A stretch of 17,262 bases of DNA from assembly GCA_048636595.1 (NCBI GenBank), contig JAIVWI010000047.1:1-17262 (forward strand), written 5' to 3'. Under the pieces are notes generated by a model that saw nothing but the letters and a program-made list of their open reading frames with translations, was not told the origin of the DNA and did not search any database. This DNA comes from JAJRRA01 sp048636595. Its GTDB lineage: Bacteria; Pseudomonadota; Gammaproteobacteria; Xanthomonadales; SZUA-36. Made by a program: the position numbers and the translations under genes. Shown piece after piece: positions 6,848 to 15,083 of the stretch (positions within the stretch are counted from its first letter, which is position 1; the number at the start of each line of letters is the position of its first letter).

Positions 6848-8560
6848 CTAGGACATAGGCCAGACCGAAGCGAGATACTTCCAGTTGACCGCGTAATAGG
6901 CAACGAATATGGCCAGGAAGAGTATCGCCAGGGCAAAGGTTCCCGGAGCGGCGAAGCCCCATTTACCCGCTGCAACGTGTCCACCTTCCGGATGAACGAT
7001 CGGCGGTGCTTTCATCAGGCGGGTGGTTTCCGTTCCATAGCTGGATTCGGACTCAACCCGCTTGCCCAGGAATACCGAGACAACGGTGATCAGGACAAAA
7101 ATCCCTCCACCGATAACGGCCCCGACACCGCTGATGCCCACAAGGCCCATCAGGGCATAGGCGCTGGCCGGATAATCAAAGCCGATGGCTGCATCCGTGA
7201 ACGCCATATCCCAATGACGGCGCTGAACGCCGAGCGTTCCCGCGCCCATCATCACCATGGTGAACACCATCATGCTGATACCGAAAATATACGGCTGCCA
7301 TTTAGCCAGGCCCGGCAGGAATACCTGGCGCCGGAACAATACCGGGATCAGGAAGTAGGTCAGCGCCATGAAGGCCAGCGTGGTACCGATCACGACCGTT
7401 GCGTGGAAATGCCCCGGTACGTAGATGGTGTTGTGAATGATGATATTGATCTGTTCCGTGCCCATCACCACGCCGGAAATTCCGCCAATGAAACCAAATC
7501 CGATCAGCGACAGGAACATGCCGGAGAATACCGGGTTACCCCAGGGCGCCTTGCGTAGCCATTCGTACAGGCCCTTGGTCAGGCCCTTGGCCCGCTGTGC
7601 CACCTCGATGGATCCCGGCACCGTGAGACCGTGGATCATGCTGGCCAGCACTGCAAGGTACATGGCGTACGATGTATTGAATATCTTCCAGGTCGAACTG
7701 AGTCCGGGGTCCACCAGGATGTGGTGGGCCGAAGCCAGTTGCAGAAATAAGATATACAGAAAGAATGCAGCGCGGCTGACTTTTTCAGACAGTGGCCTTG
7801 CACCAAAAACGATGGCCGCTATCGCATACCAGACTGCCACATGAGCCGCCACGTTGATCTGTTGTGAAGAATGCCCGAAGGCCCACCAGAGCAGGCGATA
7901 CATCGGTGCATCAATATGGGAGATCAGGCCCACCGACCACATGAAGGTCGGAATCAAAATCACCGCACCCATGGCGATGGTGAAGACGGCGATGATGCAG
8001 GCCGTCAGCGCACCGAAAGTAACCAGCGGGATGGAGCCTTCATAGGTTTTCTCTTCCTTGGCTACGACCAGCGTTCCGAGAAAGATGAAACATCCAATCA
8101 ACGCACCCACTGCAAACAGGATCAGCCCCAGGTAAAAGAGGGGTTCTGCCGGCATCGGCACGTAGGACGTCATCATCACCGAGGAATTTCCGCTGAACAC
8201 CGAGACATTATTGATGATCGCGCCGGCTACCATCAGGATGAAACCCACCCAGGCCATCTTCGGCATCGCAATGCGGCAGCGCAGCAATGTCGATGAACAG
8301 AAATGCAGCACGGCGATCTCGAAAAAGATAATCCAGAAGATCAGCATGTTGATGCCATGCGTGGTCAGCAGCAGGTAGAACTTGTCAGCGGGCAGCAAGT
8401 GAACGGCAGGCCAGCGCGTGAGCGTGACCAGCAGGGCGGTGATACCGCCGATGAGCAAACACACAACAGCCGCTACGGCGTGGAACCGCATCAGCGCTTC
8501 GGCCGGTTTGTGGAACTGCAATCCCGATTCCGGGCAGGTCCTGAATTCCTGGGTTTTCAT
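6848..8560 (-). CDS. Heme-copper oxidase/NO reductase subunit I (CuA-type partner)
   Basis: Catalytic membrane subunit (570 aa, about 13-14 helices) of a heme-copper respiratory enzyme. Seen residues: His68 (helix 2, low-spin heme), His230 in FGHSSQQINV (CuB), His279-His280 in SAHHILVDPG (CuB), His384 and His386 in VPGHFHATVV (hemes). All six ligands are present, but the tyrosine found four residues after the helix VI histidine in A- and B-type oxygen reductases is Gln234. Absence of this tyrosine is shared with NO reductases, including CuA-type enzymes, and with cbb3 oxidases, which supply it from another helix. The 4-base ATGA overlap with the CuA subunit gene indicates a two-subunit enzyme. 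It ends just before a strong terminator. Nearby heme A synthase hints at heme a. Oxygen versus NO as substrate remains open. Confidence 0.9.
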   Translation of the reverse strand: MKTQEFRTCPESGLQFHKPAEALMRFHAVAAVVCLLIGGITALLVTLTRWPAVHLLPADKFYLLLTTHGINMLIFWIIFFEIAVLHFCSSTLLRCRIAMPKMAWVGFILMVAGAIINNVSVFSGNSSVMMTSYVPMPAEPLFYLGLILFAVGALIGCFIFLGTLVVAKEEKTYEGSIPLVTFGALTACIIAVFTIAMGAVILIPTFMWSVGLISHIDAPMYRLLWWAFGHSSQQINVAAHVAVWYAIAAIVFGARPLSEKVSRAAFFLYILFLQLASAHHILVDPGLSSTWKIFNTSYAMYLAVLASMIHGLTVPGSIEVAQRAKGLTKGLYEWLRKAPWGNPVFSGMFLSLIGFGFIGGISGVVMGTEQINIIIHNTIYVPGHFHATVVIGTTLAFMALTYFLIPVLFRRQVFLPGLAKWQPYIFGISMMVFTMVMMGAGTLGVQRRHWDMAFTDAAIGFDYPASAYALMGLVGISGVGAVIGGGIFVLITVVSVFLGKRVESESSYGTETTRLMKAPPIVHPEGGHVAAGKWGFAAPGTFALAILFLAIFVAYYAVNWKYLASVWPMS

Positions 8561-9108
8561 GATCCGCCCTCCGTGATGTAAATTTTACCGACCATGTTGT
8601 GATGGCCGATTCCGCAATACTCATTACAGATAATGGTCTGATCACCGTCCGTATCGGGTGTGATGGTTAGAACCATTTCATAGCCGGGCAGGATCTGTGC
8701 ATTGATATTGACCGGCTGCAGGGAAAAGCCGTGCTGCCAGTCCATGGATGAGATATGCAAGCGGTAGGTCTGCCCTTTCTCCAGTTCGAGCAGCGGCCAC
8801 CATTGCCATAATCTGCCAAGCAGGTAGACATCACTGCCCGGTGGTGGATGAACGACAGGCATGTTCTGGTTAGTCTCGGTTCGGACCGTGTACTGGTCGA
8901 CCATTGCCTGCGTTTTGGCCATGAATGCCTCAGGCGTCGTCCGGTAAGCTTCGTTGGAAAGATTCTGCTTACCGTAAACATGCCAGATAGGCATCATGAA
9001 GAACATGATCAGGGACCAGACCAGCGCTAGCGCAATCCAGGTCCCTTCGACCCGGTCCAGTGGTTGTTTCCACCAGATAGTCTCAGAAGGCGGTTGTATG
9101 GCACTCAC
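8557..9108 (-). CDS. CuA-containing cytochrome oxidase subunit II (short form)
   Basis: Accepts electrons from cytochrome c or another small donor and passes them to subunit I through the binuclear CuA centre. It has 183 aa with one N-terminal helix (about 22-41) and a cupredoxin domain outside the membrane. CuA ligands visible: His126 (MDWQHGF), Cys161 and Cys165 with Glu163 between (CNEYC), His169 and Met172. The single-helix, short form resembles subunit II of B-family (ba3-type) oxidases and CuA NO reductases rather than the two-helix A-family form. The GTG start at 9108 has AGGTGA just upstream. Its TGA overlaps the ATG of the catalytic subunit. SCO downstream would load the CuA site. 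Confidence 0.92.
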   Translation of the reverse strand: MSAIQPPSETIWWKQPLDRVEGTWIALALVWSLIMFFMMPIWHVYGKQNLSNEAYRTTPEAFMAKTQAMVDQYTVRTETNQNMPVVHPPPGSDVYLLGRLWQWWPLLELEKGQTYRLHISSMDWQHGFSLQPVNINAQILPGYEMVLTITPDTDGDQTIICNEYCGIGHHNMVGKIYITEGGS

Positions 9109-9146
9109 ATTATCACCTGTGTTTTGTTTTCCTGGGGGTTGTTAGA

Positions 9147-9311
9147 TCAAGGGGCCAGAGGAATCGTGATAATTTCCATGATTCCCCAGATAACATAAAA
9201 AACGGTGGGAACGACCACACCGATGAATAACAGCAAGAACGGATTATCGAGAATGCGCTGCATTGTGGGCACGCGCTCATTTTCTTCCGTGTCGGTAACT
9301 TCTTGGTTCAT
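9147..9311 (-). CDS. 54-aa single-helix protein, likely small subunit of the oxidase
   Basis: On the minus strand ATG 9309-9311 opens a 54-aa frame starting MNQEVTDTEENERVP and ending PLAP, with a central hydrophobic helix (about residues 24-50: FLLLFIGVVVPTVFYVIWGI). It is the first gene of the set, 38 bases before the CuA subunit. B-family oxidases have comparable one-helix small subunits (for example subunit IIa of ba3), so it is probably a structural subunit of the complex. No strong ribosome site is seen (only GGA at about 12 bases), and no named family is recognised. Confidence 0.65.
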   Translation of the reverse strand: MNQEVTDTEENERVPTMQRILDNPFLLLFIGVVVPTVFYVIWGIMEIITIPLAP

Positions 9312-9363
9312 AATTGAAGGTCCATTCAGATTAACAAACGTCTAAAATACAGATCGCCATTTT

Positions 9364-9369
9364 CACCCT
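9364..9369 (-). promoter_or_regulatory. Candidate -10 box of the oxidase operon
   Basis: On the minus strand TTAGGG/TAGGGT lies where a -10 element would fall if the FNR-like site at 9393-9406 were centred near -41.5 (class II activation). The match to TATAAT is weak; spacing is the main support. Confidence 0.3.
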
Positions 9370-9392
9370 AACAAAAATTCAACTGCGGCAAA

Positions 9393-9406
9393 TTGATGCA
9401 GGTCAT
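9393..9406. promoter_or_regulatory. FNR/ANR/DNR-like binding site
   Basis: TTGATGCAGGTCAT matches the TTGAT-N4-(A/G)TCAA pattern of FNR/ANR/DNR-family sites at nine of ten specified positions. Its centre is about 88 bases upstream of the 54-aa gene, first of the oxidase set, in the divergent intergenic region. It suggests induction under low oxygen or by NO. It could also act on the DUF1566 gene, but no plausible -10 is seen at class II spacing in that direction. Confidence 0.6.
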
Positions 9407-9534
9407 ATACATGAATTAAGTTTTGATCCAGCCCTGTTTTTTTTAACAAGGGTCTGCAATCTCTCCTGAAAAAAGGTTATCTTTGCCGATACCTCTTAGT
9501 TAGTATTGCAACGATGCGGAAGATAAGTCAATTC

Positions 9535-10191
9535 ATGAAAAAAATGCCATCAATTATCCTGCCCCTGCAGACGGTCACTTTAGGCCTGCTGATGTCGCTG
9601 GGCGGCTGCAACTCCGAGACCGGACCCGGACCGGGAATTCACGACACCAAGTACGTCGCCCTGGACGCCAATGGCGAACAACTGGAAGCGGGCCAGCCAG
9701 GGCCTTGCGTGCTGGATCAATTCATCGGACTGGTGTGGGAAGCCAAGACCGACACACCAGGGCTCCATGACTGGCGCAATACTTACTCCTGGTTCAACCC
9801 GGATGAAAAAGTGGGTGAAGAACTGGACTTTCGCGGCAAGCCCGATGGCGGCGAGTGCTCCGGCAGTGCCTGTGACACGACTGCACTGGTGGAGGCAGTC
9901 AACGCCGCTGGTTACTGTGGTTTCAATGACTGGCGAATGCCAACACGTGACGAGCTGGGCTCCATCAGTGATCCACGCAAGACCAGCACACCGCCCAGCA
10001 TCAACACGAAATATTTTCCCCATACCCAGCCTGGGGAGTACTGGTCCGGCAATGACTACCAATTCCATTGGGACTCGGCCTGGTTGTGGAATTTCGGCAA
10101 CGGCCTGGACCGCGTGGAATGGAAATACTCTCCCCGCTATGTGCGCCTGGTCCGGGGTACACCTATCCAACTCGAAAAAGTTAAGGATTAA
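9535..10191 (+). CDS. DUF1566 (Lcl-type C-terminal domain) lipoprotein
   Basis: Exported protein with a signal peptide ending in LGGC, a lipobox, and a DUF1566 domain recognised by the motifs GLVWEAKT, YCGFNDWRMPTRDEL, YWSGNDY and YVRLVRG. Proteins of this type are common in marine gammaproteobacteria; the domain is related to C-type-lectin-like folds and its function is not established. From ATG 9535 it has 218 aa; an ATG at 9514 would add seven residues and is an alternative, with GGAAGATA lying between the two. It is divergent from the oxidase operon and shares its intergenic region, 45 bases before ctaA. Any link to respiration is positional only. Confidence 0.8.
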   Translation: MKKMPSIILPLQTVTLGLLMSLGGCNSETGPGPGIHDTKYVALDANGEQLEAGQPGPCVLDQFIGLVWEAKTDTPGLHDWRNTYSWFNPDEKVGEELDFRGKPDGGECSGSACDTTALVEAVNAAGYCGFNDWRMPTRDELGSISDPRKTSTPPSINTKYFPHTQPGEYWSGNDYQFHWDSAWLWNFGNGLDRVEWKYSPRYVRLVRGTPIQLEKVKD

Positions 10192-10236
10192 GTCAGGGCC
10201 TGTGAACACTTGTCTTGGGGAACCTCTGATCCATTT

Positions 10237-11211
10237 ATGAACGGCCTGGCCAAAATTTCGCTGTTGCTGGTTATTTTGCTGGTCTCCCTGAGCGCCTACC
10301 TGAGATTGGCGCATTCGGGCATCGGTTGTGCCGACTGGCCGGAATGTTACGGACATATCGGGGAAACGCCCTCGGTCAGCCAGCCTGCCACCTCCGAAAA
10401 TGCTTACCAGCGGATGGTCGAGCAAGCCAATAAACCCCTGGCCTGGGCAACGCCCCTGCACCGCCTGGTGGCCAGTGTTCTGGGCTTGCTGATGGTATTG
10501 CTGGCATTCATTGCATTGCGCCGGAAGAAGCAGCGCATCATATCGCTGGTCCTGCTTGGCCTGACGGTATTTCTCGCCGTGCTGGGCATCCGTTCCGGCA
10601 GCCTCCACAACCCGGCAATCGTGATGGGGAACCTGGCTGGTGGCTTTAGCATGCTGGGCCTGCTGGGGTGGATGGTGTTCAGCCACAGTTCGAAAGTACA
10701 GCACGGCGCGCCAGACATAGCGCATGATGGGGCGGGCACAGTGAAGCACGTGGCCATATTCGCCATCATGGTGCTCTCCATGCAGATCGTACTTGGCGGG
10801 CTGACCAGCGCCAACTTCGCCGCCACCTCCTGCCAGACGCTCCCAGATTGTCACGGCAGCTGGTTGCCGGGAAGTGCGTTGCTTACCGCTTTTGATCTTT
10901 CACGCCAGCATGAAGTCACTCCAATGGGCCAGGCAATCGGCGGGGAGGAACGTCTTGCTATCCACAAAGCCCATCGCATCGGTGCCGTCATCACACTGGC
11001 CGTGATTCTGCTTGCTGCATTGATTGCCCTGCGCGCCGGAGCGCGCTTCCGGACGACGGCCATCGTCATACTGGCCCTGGTCACGCTGGAATTTTCGGTG
11101 GGTATTGCCGCAATCCTGACCAGCCTGCCCATCAGCCTGGCAGTGGCTCACAACTGGTTGGCCGGCCTGATACTGCTTGCACTTCTCCGACTGGCGGCCA
11201 TAAGCCGTTGA
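10237..11211 (+). CDS. ctaA: Heme A synthase (CtaA/Cox15 family)
   Basis: Oxidises the C8 methyl of heme O to the formyl group of heme A in the membrane. The 324-aa protein has eight hydrophobic helices in two four-helix halves. Conserved features: Cys pair in GCADWPECYG after helix 1, His in LHRLVAS, second Cys pair in SCQTLPDCHG, and the paired histidines of HKAHRIGA and AHNWLAGL. The ATG at 10237 puts the N-terminus directly before helix 1; a TTG at 10210 gives nine extra residues and is less likely. No heme O synthase (CtaB) gene is in the window. Its location beside, though divergent from, the CuA oxidase genes suggests that this enzyme, or another A-type oxidase in the cell, uses heme a. 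Confidence 0.9.
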   Translation: MNGLAKISLLLVILLVSLSAYLRLAHSGIGCADWPECYGHIGETPSVSQPATSENAYQRMVEQANKPLAWATPLHRLVASVLGLLMVLLAFIALRRKKQRIISLVLLGLTVFLAVLGIRSGSLHNPAIVMGNLAGGFSMLGLLGWMVFSHSSKVQHGAPDIAHDGAGTVKHVAIFAIMVLSMQIVLGGLTSANFAATSCQTLPDCHGSWLPGSALLTAFDLSRQHEVTPMGQAIGGEERLAIHKAHRIGAVITLAVILLAALIALRAGARFRTTAIVILALVTLEFSVGIAAILTSLPISLAVAHNWLAGLILLALLRLAAISR

Positions 11212-11260
11212 GCGAGCCTCAGAATAATGCAAGAGGAAAGATTCAGGGCATAATGGCCGC

Positions 11261-12220
11261 ATGAGAATATTGGCAGCGGACATCGGCGGAACGAATTCGC
11301 GTTTCGCCTGCGTGGAGATCGATGGTCCGTCCAGCGTTTCGATGGGAGAGCCTTTTGTTTTCCCAACCTGGCTGGATTCCATTGGCTCACTGCACGATTT
11401 GCTGGACCACTTCCAGCACAACGCGCCTTCTGAAATTGCTGACCTTGGGCAATACGATGCGGTCACACTGGGAGTGGCTGGAGCAGTGGACCGGGGCAAA
11501 GCAACCCTGCCGAACATCCCCTGGGACATTGACCTGGCTTCCGCCGATAACATCCATAACATTTTTCTGTTGAACGACTTTATCGCCCAGGCTTACGCCT
11601 GCCTGGATGAAAACTTGCTGGATCAACTGACACCGGTGCGCCCGGGTCCGGGGTTCGGCCCCGGCTCCATTGCCATCATCGGCGCCGGCACCGGCCTGGG
11701 ACACGCAGCCCTTAAATCCTTTGCCGGACAGCGGGTGGTCATTGGTTCGGAAAGCGGCCACGTCACTTTCGCTTTCCACGGCCAGGAAGAAAAAGAAATC
11801 GAACGTTTTTTCCTGGCCAGGGCAGGTAAAAAATGGATCAGCAACGATGACGTTGTCAGTGGCTCCGGGGCCGCGCTGCTGTACGAATTCCTGAGCGGTG
11901 AACCGGCAAGCCCGGCTGAAGCCCTGAGCGCTGCGTCCGGCAACACTCAAACCTGCGAATTGTTCTCACGTTTCTACGCCCGCGCCTGCAGGAATTACTG
12001 CCTGGCGATGCACCCGGTTGAGAAGCTGATTATCACGGGAGGCATCGCGGCAAAAAATCCCCACCTGCTACGCAGCCAGGCATTCAGCCAGGAATTCAAC
12101 GACGCCGGTCACTACCACCACCTGCTGGAATCCATTCCCATTTATCTGAACACGGACCAGTCTCTCGGCATCAAGGGCGCCGCCATCCACGCCTGGTTAA
12201 AGCTTTCCGCTCACATGTAA
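11261..12220 (+). CDS. glk: Glucokinase (Glk family)
   Basis: ATP-dependent phosphorylation of glucose to glucose 6-phosphate in the cytoplasm (EC 2.7.1.2). The 319-aa protein matches the proteobacterial Glk family: phosphate-binding DIGGTNSRF (7-15), LLNDF with catalytic Asp106, GAGTGLG (141-147), SESGH with sugar-binding Glu164 and His167, and GSGAALLYEF (201-210). The length is normal and no key residue is missing. An AGAGGAAAGA stretch lies about 25 bases upstream; no ideal ribosome site is seen next to the ATG. It ends 51 bases from the convergent ABC transporter gene. No Entner-Doudoroff genes neighbour it here. Confidence 0.93.
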   Translation: MRILAADIGGTNSRFACVEIDGPSSVSMGEPFVFPTWLDSIGSLHDLLDHFQHNAPSEIADLGQYDAVTLGVAGAVDRGKATLPNIPWDIDLASADNIHNIFLLNDFIAQAYACLDENLLDQLTPVRPGPGFGPGSIAIIGAGTGLGHAALKSFAGQRVVIGSESGHVTFAFHGQEEKEIERFFLARAGKKWISNDDVVSGSGAALLYEFLSGEPASPAEALSAASGNTQTCELFSRFYARACRNYCLAMHPVEKLIITGGIAAKNPHLLRSQAFSQEFNDAGHYHHLLESIPIYLNTDQSLGIKGAAIHAWLKLSAHM

Positions 12221-12271
12221 GAATGTGTTCTCGCGCGAACCCGGGATCCAATAAATAATCGGCCGCACCTC

Positions 12272-14047
12272 TTACAGGCCTCCAAACTGCAACTCGGCCA
12301 GCCGGGCGTACAAATCATTGCTGCGGATCAATTCATCGTGACTTCCAACAGCCTCGATACGACCGTGGTTCATGACCACGATGCGATCCACTTTCTTGAC
12401 CGTCGCCAGGCGATGCGCGATAACCAGCGTAGTACGGTCTTTCATCAAGCCTTCCAGTGCTGTCTGTACCAGGCGCTCGCTCTCTGCATCCAGCGAACTG
12501 GTGGCCTCGTCGAGCAAAAGGATGGGCGGATCCTTCAGGATCGCCCGCGCAATGGCGATGCGTTGCCTCTGGCCCCCTGAAAGGCGGGCGCCACGCTCGC
12601 CCAGGAAGGTGTCGTAGCCATCCGGCAAGGCCCGAATAAATTCATCGGCTGCCGCCAGTACCGCGGCCTGTTTTATTTCCTCTTCACTTGCATCGGGGCG
12701 GCCGTACCGGATGTTCTCAAAGGCGCTCTCACCAAACAATACGGTCTCCTGGGGCACCAGACCGATCTGTTTTCTCAGCTCCAGTGGGTCGAGCCGGGAA
12801 ATATCGGTGTCATCGATCAGGATTTGTCCGGATGCTGCCTCGTAAAATCGAAGCAATAATTGGAAACTCGTACTTTTGCCGGCGCCCGAAGGTCCGACGA
12901 TTGCCACGGTTTCACCGGGCTGGATCTCCAGGTTGAAATCATCCAGCGCCACGGAATCGGGCCGTGAAGGGTAACGGAATTCAAGATGTTCAAAACGAAT
13001 CCGGCCACGTACTTTGGCCGGCAAATGTTCCGGATCAACAGGGGCCCGGATGGCCGGTTCTGCATGCAATAATTCAGACAGGCGTTCCATCGCACCGGCG
13101 GCACGCTGAATTTCACCCCACAAGCTGCTCAGTGCCGCCGCCGAGGAACCTACCATCATGGCGTACATCAGGAACTGGCCCAGTTGCCCGCCGGTCATCG
13201 TGCCGGCCAGGACGGCGCGCGAACCAATCCACAGGATGAAGGTAATCGAAGCAAACACCAGGGAGGTGGCAATGACCGTCAACAATGCGTTCATTTTTAT
13301 CCGGCGGACCGCTGTGATGAAGCTGGCGTTCACCGCTTCCGCGTAACGCCGGGCCTGCAGTTTCTCCAGCGTAAATGCCTGTACTGTTTGCATGGCGTTC
13401 AGGGTTTCGCCGGCCAGCCCACTGGTGTCGGCAATCCGGTCCTGTGACTGGCGCGACAGGTTTCTTATGCGGCGCCCGACCAGGATCACCGGCAGAATAA
13501 CAATTGGTATCCCCACCAGGGTATACGCGGCCAATTGAGGACTGGTCAGAACCAACAGCAGCAGGCCGCCGGTCAGGTTCAGCGTAGATCGCAATGCGAT
13601 GGACAAACCCACTCCTGAAATACTCTGGACAAGCGTGGTGTCGGTAGTCAGACGGGAAAGAACCTCACCGGTCTTGGTTACTTCGAAAAATGCGGGATCC
13701 ATTCCGATAACGCGCTGATAAACGGCGTTGCGCAGGTCGGCCACCACGCGCTCACCCAGCCAGGTCACCAGGTAGTAACGCAGCGCGGCGAAAACACTGA
13801 AAACCAGGGCCGCGGCCAGGAACCAGCCGAAATACCGGTTTACCGTACCGACATCCTGCGCAATAAAGCCATTATCAATCAGGTAACGCAGAGCGATGGG
13901 CAGCGCCAGCATTGCCCCTGAAGCAATCAGCAACGCGGTCAGGGCCGCCACCAGCGTTCCACGGTACGGGCGGACAAACGGAATCAGGGTCTGCAGTGGT
14001 TTCAGGGATTTTCCGCGAGGGCGCTCGCTACTTGCGCGCTTAGCCAT
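12272..14047 (-). CDS. ABC exporter half-transporter (permease-ATPase fusion, MsbA-like)
   Basis: Type I ABC exporter (591 aa) that works as a homodimer in the inner membrane; the substrate (lipid, drug or peptide) cannot be told. The six-helix membrane domain spans about 25-320. The nucleotide-binding domain has Walker A GPSGAGKST (385-393), Q-loop in VPQETVLFG, signature LSGGQRQR (489-496), Walker B ILLLDE (509-514) and switch His545. It resembles the MsbA-related group of bacterial permease/ATP-binding proteins more than true MsbA. It starts 60 bases after the stop of the MtfA-like gene on the same strand, so they may share a transcript. No accessory membrane-fusion gene is adjacent. Confidence 0.93.
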   Translation of the reverse strand: MAKRASSERPRGKSLKPLQTLIPFVRPYRGTLVAALTALLIASGAMLALPIALRYLIDNGFIAQDVGTVNRYFGWFLAAALVFSVFAALRYYLVTWLGERVVADLRNAVYQRVIGMDPAFFEVTKTGEVLSRLTTDTTLVQSISGVGLSIALRSTLNLTGGLLLLVLTSPQLAAYTLVGIPIVILPVILVGRRIRNLSRQSQDRIADTSGLAGETLNAMQTVQAFTLEKLQARRYAEAVNASFITAVRRIKMNALLTVIATSLVFASITFILWIGSRAVLAGTMTGGQLGQFLMYAMMVGSSAAALSSLWGEIQRAAGAMERLSELLHAEPAIRAPVDPEHLPAKVRGRIRFEHLEFRYPSRPDSVALDDFNLEIQPGETVAIVGPSGAGKSTSFQLLLRFYEAASGQILIDDTDISRLDPLELRKQIGLVPQETVLFGESAFENIRYGRPDASEEEIKQAAVLAAADEFIRALPDGYDTFLGERGARLSGGQRQRIAIARAILKDPPILLLDEATSSLDAESERLVQTALEGLMKDRTTLVIAHRLATVKKVDRIVVMNHGRIEAVGSHDELIRSNDLYARLAELQFGGL

Positions 14048-14107
14048 GGTTTCGACTCGTCATACTGTCAAAACATGGGGCCATGGAGTGAATGATCAAT
14101 ATGCGGG

Positions 14108-14947
14108 TTAGCAGGCATGGACATCTTCTTTCGCGTACTTCCAGTCCCTGGGATCGATCCGGTAGTAATTTTTTAATACCGCGAACAACTCGGTATGGTG
14201 TTTTGCCATTTGCCGGGGTTTTTCAAAAAATGTTTCCGTGGCAACGGCAAAGAATTCAGCGGGGTTGGTCGCGCCATAGTGGTCCATTAGTGAACGGCGG
14301 CCAAAGTGGGTATCTTTTTGAAGTTCTTCAAATTCCTCCGAAAGTGCAGCCGCCCAGCTACGGTAGCAGGACGTTCCCGCCAACAACGGGGCGCCATCGG
14401 CAGTGCCGGATTCACTATCCAGTTGATGTGCGAATTCATGCAACACCACGTTGCTGCCGTCGACGAAGTTCCGGGCGCCGTGCAAAACATTGTCCCAGGC
14501 CAGGATTACTTTACCGTTCTGCCATGACTCACCCAGCAGACCGCGATTGCGCTTGCTAACCACACCGCTCGCGTCTGCTTCGGGCCGCGAAACGACAAAG
14601 GCGCTGGGATAAACAAGGATGTATTTCAACTTCGGGTACAGGTCACCGCGCCGGTTCAGATGCAACATGCAAGCCTGGGCGGCTATCGTCACCCGCATCT
14701 CATCGGTGATTTCCAGTCCCGCGGACCCGGAAAACTGTTTTTCATGGAGGAATTGCTTGATCAGACGTCTTAGCTGCAGACGCAAGGGCATAGGAAGGTC
14801 GCGATAGACCTGGATATTGCGCTCGAGTATCTCCACCCACTGCCCGGGAAAAGGCGCTTCGATGGCGCGTTTCAGCCTGAAACGGGGAATCCACAACGCA
14901 AGCACGATGACGACGATGACAAGACCGAGAAAAAGCCAGGGGTTCAT
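14108..14947 (-). CDS. MtfA-like zinc-dependent peptidase (M90)
   Basis: Zinc metallopeptidase related to MtfA, which in E. coli binds the repressor Mlc and has aminopeptidase activity. The 279-aa protein has the HEFAH zinc motif (His170, Glu171, His174) and a downstream PAEFFAVATETFFE segment with Glu231 and Glu238, one of which would be the third ligand. N-terminal residues 4-20 form a hydrophobic helix, so it may be membrane-anchored, a feature common in homologues from other gammaproteobacteria. The start is the first ATG before this helix. Link to Mlc or glucose uptake regulation is not supported here apart from glk being about 2 kb away. Confidence 0.88.
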   Translation of the reverse strand: MNPWLFLGLVIVVIVLALWIPRFRLKRAIEAPFPGQWVEILERNIQVYRDLPMPLRLQLRRLIKQFLHEKQFSGSAGLEITDEMRVTIAAQACMLHLNRRGDLYPKLKYILVYPSAFVVSRPEADASGVVSKRNRGLLGESWQNGKVILAWDNVLHGARNFVDGSNVVLHEFAHQLDSESGTADGAPLLAGTSCYRSWAAALSEEFEELQKDTHFGRRSLMDHYGATNPAEFFAVATETFFEKPRQMAKHHTELFAVLKNYYRIDPRDWKYAKEDVHAC

Positions 14948-15074
14948 AAGTGCATAGACTACCTACGAACTCCCGTCACAACCAGTGCCGGGGCTGGTGG
15001 TCCGGCTCCGCCATCTTGTCCGAATTCTTGAATCCGCTTGACCTGTATCGCATGCAAATGGACTGGTTTAGGAC

Positions 15075-15080
15075 TATGAT
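15075..15080 (+). promoter_or_regulatory. Candidate -10 box for the ybaK-like gene
   Basis: TATGAT, close to the TATAAT consensus, lies about 100 bases before the start codon. The matching -35 at 17 bases spacing is poor (ATGCAA). Transcription would start at or in the hairpin at 15084-15115. Confidence 0.3.
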
Positions 15081-15083
15081 TAA

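Noticed and set aside
6842..6856. Small palindrome ATGTCC-cta-GGACAT at the HCO subunit I stop codon
   Set aside because: Only six pairs and within the coding end; likely chance next to the much stronger terminator.
6842..7558. Plus-strand frame of 238 codons opposite the HCO subunit I gene
   Set aside because: Charged, His-rich translation without motifs; shadow of the real minus-strand gene.
9432..9452. Run of T with flanking CCCTGTT and AACAAGGG as a possible terminator
   Set aside because: The arms need a bulge, the T-run is in the loop rather than after the stem, and no gene ends nearby.
9580..10854. Long open frame (424 codons) on the minus strand
   Set aside because: Antisense to the DUF1566 and ctaA genes; Gln/His-rich low-complexity composition typical of a shadow frame.
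12221..12271. Terminator between the convergent glk and ABC transporter genes
   Set aside because: Only a short TTCTCGCGCGAA self-complementary patch is present, with no stable stem plus T-run.
14975..15000. Inverted repeat ACCAG...CTGGT upstream of the MtfA-like gene
   Set aside because: Only five base pairs with a mismatched interior; no support for a regulatory role.
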